50,871 nucleotides of DNA from Gonium pectorale (Eukaryota; Chlorophyta; Chlorophyceae; Chlamydomonadales; Volvocaceae): the NCBI GenBank assembly GCA_001584585.1, contig LSYV01000017.1, positions 1,292,282 to 1,343,152 of the forward strand, in the 5' to 3' direction. Each line of letters starts with the position of its first letter. Position 1 is the first letter of the stretch. This document shows positions 12,284-23,200 of this stretch, one piece after another. A program made the position numbers and the translations under genes. The notes under the pieces are model-generated. The model was not told the origin of the DNA. It ran no database searches and saw only the letters and a list, made by a program, of their open reading frames with translations.

Positions 12284-15200
12284 ATGGGAAGGCTGCAGCA
12301 CTGCTCCGTGGCGGTTGGCACCCTCATCGCAACCGCGCTCTTGGCCCCTTTCGCGTATGCAGCTCTGCTACCTGTTATTCCGTAAGTACTGCTATTTATT
12401 TGCTTGAAAGCCGTTGATGATTTGTGGACCGTTTCTTCCGTAACTGTGACTAGTGACTGAGGCTCGCGTTATGTGTAGTGGACTGTCATGAGTATTCAAA
12501 ATATGCATACATTAACGATTTCGGGGCGGCCCCAGGTCCGAGTCCTACGGAACGCTCTTCGAGCCGCCCACTTTCGAGGACAAAGTCGACCAAAATACGC
12601 TTCTTGCGGAATCCGGAAACTCATTCGATGGCATCAGGTATGTGCGCTGTGTTGTGCCGCAAGGTGCAGCTCGCTATGCGGACATGTATCACCTGCCCCA
12701 TGGGGTGCCCGCTGCAGGTACCTCGTTCGGCGCGGAGCAGCCCGTATCCCCTCCCTTGCACCCTTCTTTGCATCCCTCCCCGCCAACCTTACCATCGAGC
12801 CCGGCCTGAGTAGCCTGGCCCTAGCCACGCAAGCGTACCTCGCCCTGTATGGCGGCGCAGGGCAGGTCCTCTACGCGGTCCAGAACATTGGGTAAGAATT
12901 GGCCTAGAACACAGGTCGGAAGTAGTCCCATGTATGTCGGCTATGTGCAACTTCCCCCGTGCAAGCTTTGCACGATCTTCATGGCCCGCGTCTGGAACCT
13001 CGACCGGCGCGAGCAGCTCTCACTGCTGTATGGCTCGTTTACACAACTAACGACTGACTCGCGGGCCTCCCACATCTACATTCCGCAGGAGGTTGGTGCC
13101 CCTGAATTCGTTCTACCACCTCAATGTCCAGATTGTGAACGGGGCTCTTATTGTAAGTCGCAACTACACGTGTGCATATGCGCCCATCCTCGTCTGGTGT
13201 GCGTCAAGCTCCCGCCGCCGCCCCTTTTCTGCTGCGTCCCCGGTCTTGTGGCCGCGAGGAACTTCCGCCTATCCCTGCTCATCCTGTCTTCATGACGCGT
13301 ATTGCTCTGTCCATTCGTTTGACTTTCAAGGGCAAAGTGCGCCAAGTGAGGTGACGCTGGACGCTCGCATGGCCGTTCTCCCACCCCGCCCCTCTCTGCT
13401 TGACAATGATTTCTTTGTTTTGCCAGCAAGCATGCCACCCGTTCAGCCCCGGTTATCCCTTACGCCCGCCGCCCCAAACAACCCATTCCGCACCCAGGGC
13501 AACGGCGTGTCGCTTTACTCATACTCCGCCTACTCGCTCGCCAACGGCCCCCTCCTACTTGATCTGGATCCGTACGACGGTACGTACAACATGAACGACG
13601 TTGCTTTGGGAAACGACAGCAGCCTCACGCCAGCCGGTCGGGCTCAAAAAACACTAGACGCCCTTGGATGGCTTAACACAGCGACCGTGGTTGCACTCTC
13701 TGCTCTCATGCAGGCGGCTACTGGCTGATCTCGTTCTACGACATCTATGGCCTCACTCACTATTCATTCGGCAGCGCGCACGGCAACAACGCAGGCGGCA
13801 AGTGGCTGCTGGTGCCCCACGGCTGGGAGGGACAGCTGCCGGAGGTACGGTACGGCACGCAGCCCGTAGCGCGTGTACCGTACGTGAGAACGCCATGATG
13901 ATGTTGGCCTTCCGCCTTGCACCACCTCTCGCTCCCAATTGTACGGTACAGCCCCTGCGCCATAGTACGGGCCGCAAGCACCGCCTCCCCTGACGGGCCC
14001 TAGGGCGCAGGGAGCCACAAGGGAAGCGCGCAAGCGGCACCCCACTGCCCTTTGCAACGCCTGCCCCATGCCACACCCTCGGCCATCGGCTTGCAATGCG
14101 CCTTGCAGGATTGGAATGGCACTCTCATCTACTCGCCCACAGTGGAGGGCTCCATCCTGGGCCGGACCAGCTTCAACGGCACCGGCGCCGTCGCGTGGCG
14201 CGCCTCCTGGCGGCTTGGCCCCTGGGCACCCGCCGCCAAGCCGGTCATCCGGCTGCCACCCGTGGGCTCAGGATTCGGGTACCCCGACCAGGACCCGGGA
14301 GCCCTCAACGCAGTCAACGCAGCCGACCCGCTAGCCTTCTGGCGGGTGCGTGGCGACGGGCTGCATGCACGCGCAGTGCCGTACAATTATTGCGCAATGC
14401 AGGGCCGTAAGTGCAGCAGACTGCGTACCAGCTTCTTTCTCACATCACGCCCCGCGCCGTTGCCTGCTTAGATCCCCACCCTCCCTCTTGACATGTGCAT
14501 CTTGTGGCTGGCGGGCAACATTTCCAGAGCAGGGCGGGCCAGCGGATTGTGCGTGACCGCCCCGCACCACGACCCGTCGTTGCCCCCTCACGGCCCTGCC
14601 CTCCCCTCCGACATTTGATGCCGGCCCGTAGCTAGCGGGCGACATTTATCGGCGCAACGGCAACCCTGCCCTTCCCACGCCGCTGGCTGATCAGCTGGAA
14701 AAGCTGGGCATTTTCCGGGACTATGGCTTCCTGCCGTCCGGACTGAATCAGAACGTCACGGACGCCCTCGCGGTGAGGATCCGCAGGTTGGCTTCAACGG
14801 CTGGCATCCCCGCTTATTAGGTGTCGGTATGAAGGCCGCAATCTGGTTGCATGATGTCAACCCCTCCCAACATCTGGGCCCCGCATCAATCGTATGCTAG
14901 CTCTCTCGCGCTGCCGCGCTGTCACCCTCATTCCACGACCCTTACTGACTTGCTGCACCCTTCAGCACTCGTGCATACCACGATGTCCGAGCCTCTTCGC
15001 CCTGCTTCCTATCGCGCGCAGTACGCGCCTGTCCTGGCCAATCGCATCCTGGTCGCCAAGTACATCTTCCTGGGGTCGCCCGCCCAGAACTATTGGTGAG
15101 TGCGTGTTGAGAAGCTTGGGGCGCGGCGCTGCCAGCCACGCCTGTGTGGGCGGGGCCCACCCTGCGAGAGGACCTGGGCGGGCTGTGCCGGAGAGCGGGG

Positions 15201-17140
15201 GCGGCCCGTCCATTTGTCGCCTGCACTGTTCGGCTCGTACGCTTGAGGCCCTAGGGAAGCGCACTGGGCGACCCGGATTGGGATCATGAAGGTGCACCCT
15301 CGGATCAAAGCGGCACGTACAGGAGCCGCGCAAGAGCCATGAGCCCATGCCGCCAGCGCCACACTCATCTGTACACGGCTTCGCAGGCATCTGCCGATCT
15401 ACAACGGTGCATGGGGCAACGACTACGTCTTGGGGGCGGCCATCATGAAGGGCTTCTGGGTATCCAACTTCCTGGTGGACGCAGGTGAGGGAGTATGTTG
15501 ATCCGTTCGTTGGCTGCGTAGTTGGCTGCATACCGGTGTCGGCTGTTGAGGTCAGGCAGGTCATGGCCGGTAGTTTGGTTGTTAATGCGTTTGGCACGCT
15601 AGCTTGTTTTGTGGTTTTTCTTTAAAGAAACGCGGTTCTGCTCCACTCGCTGTGGCACCGTGCATCGGGGTGGCCGCCTGGGAAGGATCGCTTTCTTGCC
15701 TCTTAAGCCGACAAAATCCCGGTGCCGCCCTGTTTCGTGCCCTGCCTCCCTTGCCCCACTTGCCGTGCGGCTTGCCGCGCTCGCAGCCTACTACTACAAC
15801 TACCTGGACTCTGAAGGCGTGCCGTACAACGGATCGTACGTGTACCACATCGAGTTCCCCGCTCCGCCACCCGCCCGGAACCGCGCGTTCTGGAGCATCC
15901 AGGTGTGTGATCCATTCGGCACAGCACAACGTGTGGCCTTGGTGAACAATCGGACTACATGATGGGGCGTAACGGCGTGACTGTGTGCCTTCGTAGGACA
16001 GACGGGCATGCTGTCCTAACCCTGGAGTGGTTTGGAGATGAAAGTGGGGTATTGGCCCTGCCATTGAACCCGGGCTTGCACAGGGTCCTTACGGGCCTCC
16101 TGCCTATCCCTCCCGATATCCTCCCGTACACACAGGCGCTGAACCTGGATGAGTGGACCCCCATCTTCGGTCCTAACCTCGTCAATCAGGTGTGGTGATG
16201 TCTTCCCGCCGTAGGGTGCGCGAGCGGAGGGGTGGCGATCGAGTCATCGTGAGCTCTGAGCTGCGCTGATGACGCGCGCCTGCAATCATGATGCACCTTC
16301 CGACCAGCGCCGTCAAGCGTCCGGGACATTTGGCAGGGCGCCATCCATGGGCGCCATCCATGTGCACGTGTATCCTGTACGCATAACAGGGCGCTCAGTC
16401 ATACATAGTAGTGCAGGCAACTGTGCGTGGATGCGCGCGTGTAAGCTCGCGCGGCGCCCCTGATGCGACCCCACGTGTCCGCCCTCCGCGCCCGCCCGCC
16501 CGACCCTCCCGCGCTCAGGCCCTTAGCAGCGCCACGCCTGGTCTGTACATCGCCAAGGACGGCTCCGTGCCCGTCCGCATCCAGCCCAACGACCCGCCCG
16601 CCAACACAACCGCCGCCAGCAGGGGCTGGAACTGGTGAGCTCGCACCGTGCGCGCGGGCGTCCACGTGCGTGCTGTGATGCGGTTGCCACACATGCACAC
16701 AGGCCTGCCTGCGGGCTCATTGCTGGCGGGTCGGGCGCCGCCTCGGCTAGCAATATTTGTCGTCAGGCGCATCCCCGCCATAGCGGCACCCCGCGTTGCA
16801 CTTCCCACAACACCCATGATTCAATACATGCGTGCCTCCTGGCCAGACTGATAGTAACTTCGTTCAGCCATGTTTTGTTCCCCCACTGGCCCCGGTTTGC
16901 AATCCTGCGACCTCCACCTGTCTTCCGCCTGACGACAGGGTGAAGGGCTACTCCGGTCGATTCCACCTTATCCTCCGCATCTACTCGGGGGCGCCCGAGG
17001 TTCTGACCAACACGTACGTGCCCCCGCCAGTCGTCAAACTGGGCCTGGTTAACAGCACCGCTCCGCCATCGCCACTACCGTTGGCGTCGCCGTTCCCGCC
17101 CGCGTCGGGTTTCCCCTCCCCGGCACCCGTTAGCGGCTGA
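12284..17140 (+). CDS. Predicted secreted DUF1254/DUF1214-domain protein
   Basis: Fourteen exons give about 630 residues: 12284-12381, 12536-12637, 12718-12891, 13089-13152, 13351-13579, 13714-13844, 14109-14345, 14632-14772, 14966-15095, 15387-15484, 15787-15902, 16136-16189, 16519-16634 and 16939-17140. The first exon encodes a signal-peptide-like start, with a hydrophobic stretch ending near APFAYA. The middle holds LYSYSAYSLANGPLLLDLD and GGYWLISFYDIYGLTHYSFG, matching the DUF1254 core, in which a substrate-like strand is followed by a tyrosine-rich segment. The C-terminal part holds RAFWSIQ, LYIAKDGSVPVRIQPNDPP and YSGRFHLILRIYSG, matching DUF1214. The biochemical function of these domains is not established. 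The starts of exons 5 and 9 are uncertain: the best polypyrimidine acceptors (near 13431 and 14965) are one base out of phase with the preceding donor. The C-terminus is Pro/Ala-rich. Confidence 0.82.
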
Positions 17141-17354
17141 CGCCCGCACGCGTGATCATTGGAACCCATTGGAACCCCTTGAAGTTGTCAGTTACTTGCT
17201 CATATCATGGTCGTGCGCAGTGTAGTTTGATGCACCGTGGAAGTGCAGGATGGCGAGTTGTTTACGGCCTAGTGCTTTCACGGACTGGCAGGGCCCGTCA
17301 TGATGGTCACGCACGGCGCCAATGTGCCTACTTGCTTACACTTGCAGGAATGCA

Positions 17355-17359
17355 TGTAA
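17355..17359 (+). terminator. Candidate TGTAA poly(A) signal of DUF1254 gene
   Basis: TGTAA lies 215 bases past the stop codon, in the context GCATGTAAATTAGG. Distance and sense fit a green-algal 3' UTR. Confidence 0.6.
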
Positions 17360-18393
17360 ATTAGGGAAATGTACATTACACAATCTGTGATCCCGATCTC
17401 GGCCCGTGCGCGCGTGCCGGGCGAGAGGTTCGGATGCGCAAATTTGCTGATAGAGTTTCGCTGGTTGGTGAAGAGGTTGCGGTAACCTCCATGACGAAAC
17501 AGTGCAATAAGTGACCCATGGTTCATGTGTGTCGAGTGGAAGTGGTACGATCAACAATTGCGTGCGTATCAGTCGGCGGACTGAGAAGCATCCCTTGACC
17601 GAGTATTCTGACCTTGCACCAAGCATAAGTGAGGACGTGGCATGAGCCCAACGCACCAGTGACGGCTACGAGTCAGGGGAAAGGCTTTGGAAGGCTGTCA
17701 TGAAACAGGCGGTTGCAAGCCAAGGTCGCTTTGTATCCAGCAGGCATTATCCTGTTGCTCTAGTTAAAGTACTGCAAGCCTACAAATAAGCCATCGGCTT
17801 GAAGCTGCGAATGTTCCTGTAGCGTGATGGAGGACGAACGGATATCTGTAACATACTTTGCATTTTGAACACATGCCGTTGCAGTACACCGATGGTGAAA
17901 TCTACGGGCGCCATCCCAAAACCGTTTCAGCAGCTACTTTTGAGCACCGTCCTGCATGTTGCCGCGCCCAAGCCGTAGAAAAAAGAGAAACCAGCACAGA
18001 AAGAGGGAGCCTAAGCAGTAGCAAACCCGCGACCCCCAGGACCCTAACACGCTCGCGGCGCTAGGCCGCTAACACAACACCTTGCATCATAGCCGGCATA
18101 CTGGGCGTCTCATGCACATGTACAGAGTTACAAAGTATTAGTGTAAGCAAGCCCGCTAGACAGAGGTGAGGTGCTGTGTGGTAGCAATCCGACCGCAGCG
18201 GCTTGATTAGAGCTTTAGTTAGCGTGCATATCTAGGGGAATGGCAGGTTAAGATGGCTTGGTCGCGCACGGCCGACAACAGTCATGCACTCTGGCACTCA
18301 ACAGCACTCTGGGCTGGTGTCAGCAGCCTCACAGCGTGGGCGATGAGAGTGAGGGGAGCGCGCTGCAGCGGCTGCCCTGGCGCACAACGTGCG

Positions 18394-18580
18394 TCAGTGA
18401 GCGAGGCCGAGCAGCGCATGGCACGCGCGGGGTAACGCGGGCCGGCCGCTGGACTGCTGCCTCCCATCGACGCGCCTTGTCCTTCTGAGACCGACGGGTG
18501 TGGTAACCGCTGGCCCGGTGGCATAGTCGGCGATGCCGCGGAGCACACCCAGACAGTTTGAGACAGGTGACCGCAGCGAC
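18394..18580 (-). pseudogene. Possible nucleoside-phosphorylase C-terminal remnant
   Basis: On the minus strand one frame reads LGVLRGIADYATG and ends RACHALLGLAH before a stop at 18394-18396. Between them a different frame reads QKDKARRWEAAV. Taken together this resembles the C-terminal end of the PNP/MTA-SAH nucleosidase family, where an RG-x-x-DYA motif is followed by a KDK-x-W-x-x-AA segment. The pieces lie in different frames with no intron-sized gap between them, so the locus looks frameshifted. No upstream domain was found within 1.5 kb, where a minisatellite begins instead. The similarity is judged by eye and may be chance. Confidence 0.3.
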
Positions 18581-18702
18581 ACACTGGCAAATTGGACCCT
18601 TCGGGACGGGAGGAACCCCCTTTTTTGCAAGTTGGTACGTAAATATGGGGGGTGGTCGGAAATAGGCTGTCCAGCGGGTCCAGGGGGCGTGTCCAACGGG
18701 TC

Positions 18703-18885
18703 ACGTAAGGGGGACGGGTTGGAAGCGGGAGATGGGAAGGAGAGGTAGGGACGTTTGTATTGTTTGGATGAATGGTATGGTGTAGCAAAGTCGGGGTGGT
18801 TTGAAGGGGGAGAAGGGAAGGAGGGTATGTCTTGCTGGGATGGCTTAGCAGAGTAGGGGTGGTTGGAAAGTTGGGATAGCGTGGA
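18703..18885 (+). repeat. Degenerate purine-rich minisatellite, 65-75 bp period
   Basis: Three degenerate units contain a GGGTTGGAAG / GGGGTGGTTTGAAG / GGGGTGGTTGGAAAG core followed by GGGAGA-like purine runs and AGCA(A/G)AGT. The plus strand is strongly purine-rich, so the minus strand forms a long artificial pyrimidine-rich open frame. Confidence 0.55.
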
Positions 18886-19638
18886 CCTGTGAGGCGGTGT
18901 GGATACCTTGTAATCGCTGTAATAAGAGGTCTGAATGCAAATATGGAATTGTTGTAACGTAGGAACGAAAGGAACAGTAGTACTGTTGGACGCATTGGAC
19001 CTGTTCGTTGTGTTTCAACGGGTCCCGCCTGCGAACCGCACGGATGTTACGAAACCACAAACCACCTTATTCTGTCAGACCCACCGCGACGTAGCTGCTG
19101 CGTACGTATCCTGCGATCATCGCAACTGATGCACGAGCCCTTGTGCCCTGCCTGCACACATGTCTCGATTCGGTTGGTTTGATGTGCAAAAGCTGCAGCC
19201 GAGTTAGCGCCTCGAGCTGCAGCCAACGACTGGAAAAGCAGGGGAGAATGGAAGATGGCGGAGCGTGGAGTGAGGGAGACGCTTTGCACCAGACTTCGTC
19301 AGTGGGGTTCGGGCGTACATAACGACGAGTAGCGGTCTGCGTGCTTCTTTCGTTCTTTGGATTTGGTTTTTGGAATGCGGCACACACCCCCAGCCGGGGT
19401 AACGGTTACTCTGCTGGACCTGCACGGGGTATGCCTCAAAACAAAGGAACCAGCAGTACAACCGTTGAGGGTTGTTTGTTTCATATCAACAGGCCTTACG
19501 CGGCCATTCATGCGACGCCAGGGGCCGGGCAGCTGCACTTGTATCACACTGCACGCCAATCACGGTGGCAGGTATTGCTATAGGACAGGCATACCGGCGT
19601 AATAAATACCGGCATAACAGGTTATAACAGTAATGTAG

Positions 19639-19643
19639 TTACA
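19639..19643 (-). terminator. Candidate TGTAA poly(A) signal of AMT gene
   Basis: The plus-strand word TTACA, read TGTAA on the minus strand, lies about 575 bases beyond the transporter stop codon. It is the right sense and type of signal for the gene, but the distance is long. Confidence 0.45.
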
Positions 19644-20218
19644 AGTTAAAGAAAGGCGTGCGTCGAGCTTGCTTGCATACCCACGGCAGACAAAGAAAAG
19701 CGTTGCAACATCGACCCAGGAGAATCATCCCAGCATCCATGCAACACATGCTCACGCCTTCGCCGAAAGTGTGGTAGTACAACATGTCCTGACCCAGGGA
19801 GCCTGTACGTCCGCACATGCCGAAACACATGTATGAGCGCGCATGGTAAGCCATGAATAACACCTCAAAGCGTGCCAGCACCATCCAGGCGCCACCATGC
19901 ACTCATGTATCTGTGACTGACGAAGAAGGTACACATGCCTCCCGTTACCTCGGACGCCTTCCGTCGTGATGTTGAAACGCACCGGTGCTATGTGACCCGT
20001 GGGTCACCAATCCAACCGCACGTGCAACCCTAGCCAAGCACAGCCTCAGCTCCAACTCAGGGGCATATCATGGTGCTGTGGACGGACTCCAAGAGGGACA
20101 TCGCCGCCTGCGTGTGGTCGGCAGCTGACATCGGGCCAATCCGGGTTGCAACTTGCAAGAAGTGCGGAGCGCTTGATGGAGCGGCACACGCACGCGCTGG
20201 CGCGGGGCCGGTTACTCC

Positions 20219-23200
20219 TCAGACGCTGCCCGCGGACGGGGAGTTGGAGGAGGTCACTGGCGCCGACGCGGGGGACAGATCTTTCTCCTCCAGTGGGGTG
20301 GGTGCCTTGGCGGGCTTGCCCAGGCCGTGATCCTGATGGGGGCGGGCGCGGGTGCAGGCACGAACGCACACATGGCCTGCATTCGCCTTTTTCATTGGGC
20401 AAACGTCGGTCGTCATTGGGCACACAGCCCCGCCTTCCGTGTTCTCCCTCCTCCCATTGCAATTCCTGTTGATCACTTCTTGCTCGACAGTGCAGAAATC
20501 ATGTTTCGTCCCAAGCCTTTTCAAATGACGAATCCTACCGATCACTCCCTATCAGGATGCCCGCCCACGCAAACAGACCCACGTGCGCTTCAGCTCCTCC
20601 AAACGGTAAGCTTTCCATTTGCCACCCCCCCCCCCTCCCACGACGCACTGCCCCCCATCCCCCCGCCGTGCACCACTCACGTAGTTGTAGGCGCTGCCGC
20701 CGTGCTTGGATACGTCCTGAATGATGTCAGGGCGGTGCAACGAGGACGTAGGGACAGGGTACTAAGAACGGGGTGACAGCTACCGTAGGGAAAGCGGGGA
20801 TAGGAGGGGTGCGACGGGCGGCCCTATAACATACGTATAGTCGCCCCACTGCTCACTACAGACCCAGCCTCCGCCTGCCGGCCCGCCAGACGGCCCCCCC
20901 CCTCCCCACCAGGCCCGCGTGCTCGTCCTCGGGGCTGATGCGCAGCAGCTTCACGGCGCGCAGGAGGGCGAAGAGGCCCGTCATAAGGCCGTACACCCAG
21001 GCGAAGATCGTGATGACGCCGATGACCTGCACGACATATTCCGGGAATGTACGGCAGCATACGGGCGGCATGTGCGCGGTCCCGCGGGCATCTGTGCCGA
21101 CGGCCGAGGCACGGCGGCGGGGTCGGAACACATTAACAGCGGCTTATTACTTCTGGCCGGACTACGAACGCGTGCTCCAATCCTGCGCAAAAGGTTCCGC
21201 GGCCACACGGCTCGTTGCGGCTTGCACTCCCAGAGAAGGTACGCACACCCGCACACACCTGCGACGCCAGCAGGCGACCGCCGCCACCATAGAAGAGGCC
21301 ATGCGGTACGGCGCCCGGGCCGGGCACCGTGCAGTCCTTGCCGTACGACTGGCAGACGTAGTCCCGCTTGGCGAGCAGGCCCACGAAGATGACTCCCCAG
21401 GCGCCCCCGAAGGCATGCATCGGCGCGGCGGAGAGCGGGTCGTCGATGCGCAGCTTGAGGAACAGTGCGCAGCTGCGGGTGCGACAGAGCGGTAGCGCGT
21501 CAATCAGTTGCAGGGGCGGAATGGGGGCAGGGGCGGAATGGGGGAATGAGCGGCACACGAGACAACTGTGTGAGCTTTGGACAAAGCTCAAAAGGAACGA
21601 TGGACGCAACGCAGAGGGAACAAGAGCGGCTCGCAGCGCCATCGCTGCACTCTGTAAGTGCATGCGCGCTGCCGACAGCAGCGAGCCGCCCTCTGGCACA
21701 GTGCGCGCGCGCTCAGCCACCGTGCGTGCGTGACGCGCGAGGAGAAGCGCGGGATAAGTGGCCCACGTGGTCCACGTGGGGTAACACAACCGACACGAAA
21801 TGACATGTTTGAGGACGGGGGCGGCGTGTTAAAACCGGGTGACGCCTTGGTGCAGGACAAAGCCCCAGGTCGTCTTACGATGCCCGCTCGATACCCCGCC
21901 GCGTGTGCATGCCGATGCGTCCCGCCCCCGTCCATTACCGTGCAGCCGCCGAGCCCGCCCAAACGCCCAACACACGCGCAGAACACATGCAGCGCGCCGC
22001 GTGCCCACTCACACTGCGTCGAAGACCCAGGCTCCCGTGAAGCCGACCAGGATGGCGGCCCAGGGCTCCAGCACGTGCGCGCCGGCGGTGACGGCCACGA
22101 AGCCCACCAGCGCGCCGTTGCAGCCCGCCACCAGGTCCCACGCCTGCGCGGCGGCAGGGACATGGCATGGGCAGGTGGAGAGGGCGGGCGGAAGCGCGCG
22201 AGCGGGTCACAAAGGGTGTGCGGGAGCAGGAGCAGGAGCAGGAGCGGGAAGGAAACGCACGGGCAAGGCGGCGCCCGATCCGTTGGGAGCGCTGCGGGGA
22301 GGGCGCGGGGCGTGGATGATACAGACAGATACAGATTACAGGCTCCCCCAGAGAGGGGTTGCAGGCCACACGAGCCGATTGGCTCCCGACCCGCCATAGC
22401 AGAGAGGGGCGCGTCCCCGCATCTTGCGGCACAGTAGGATGGCGGCCGTCGCCCGCGTATCCCACCCGGTGGCGCATGAAGGCCGTGAGCAGGCAGGACA
22501 GGCAGCCGGCGGCGCCCGACAGGGTGGTGGTGGCGGCAGCGCGGCCCACCACCGCCGCGTTTGGCACGTAGTTGATGATGAGCTGGGATCCAGGGTTGAA
22601 GCCGTACCTGCGCGGGCGTGTGAATACGGACGTGCACATATTAAATCAGGATGGCATGCAGTACCGTAGGGATCACAGATACGGTTTCCACAAGTCACCG
22701 TGAGCGCACGTTCGGTATGAACACCGTCGCCGCCAACCGCTAACCGCAAACCGTCTCAGCTGAAAGGTCGTGAGCGCCATCTGTGCACGTGCCGTACCGT
22801 CCGGATCCACAGCCGCACGGCCGCTCGCCACGACGAGCGTGGCGCTGCGCCCTCAGTGGCGGCCCCAACCGCCTCCTCCCAACCGCTATCAACGAAGCAC
22901 ATCGCAACCGAAACCAACTCACCATCCGAACCACAGGAGGACCGTGCCGAGCACTACCAGCGTGGCGCTGTGCCCGGGCATCTCAATGGGCTTGCCGGTG
23001 CTGTGGAGGCGGCCACAGCCATGGGAGGAAGGGTTGCGGGGTGGAGGCCGGTCAGGGGGCGGGCGGGGCGGGGGTGTTTGATAGACCGGCAGCAACGCAT
23101 CGGTGGAGCCGCGCGGGCCGGGGCCCCTTTTGGCTATGTATTACCGCGGCCAGCATCGCGGCTCACTCCCGCTCACAATGCTCCGCACCGTCACGCGGCG

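Larger units (their letters stand above)
17141..20218. other. Convergent intergenic region
   Basis: This lies between the 3' ends of the DUF1254 gene and the ammonium transporter. It contains the two candidate poly(A) signals, a possible nucleoside-phosphorylase remnant (18394-18580, minus) and a purine-rich minisatellite (18703-18885). The remaining open frames show no recognisable domain. A 237-codon minus-strand frame (18282-18995) runs through the minisatellite and is not credible as a whole. Confidence 0.55.

Noticed and set aside
18282..18995. 237-codon minus-strand frame
   Set aside because: Most of it is the pyrimidine complement of a minisatellite. Only its C-terminal part has any family resemblance.
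21588..22637. 349-codon minus-strand frame within the AMT gene
   Set aside because: It spans exon 13 in the wrong frame and adjoining introns. The spliced AMT model explains the coding potential.
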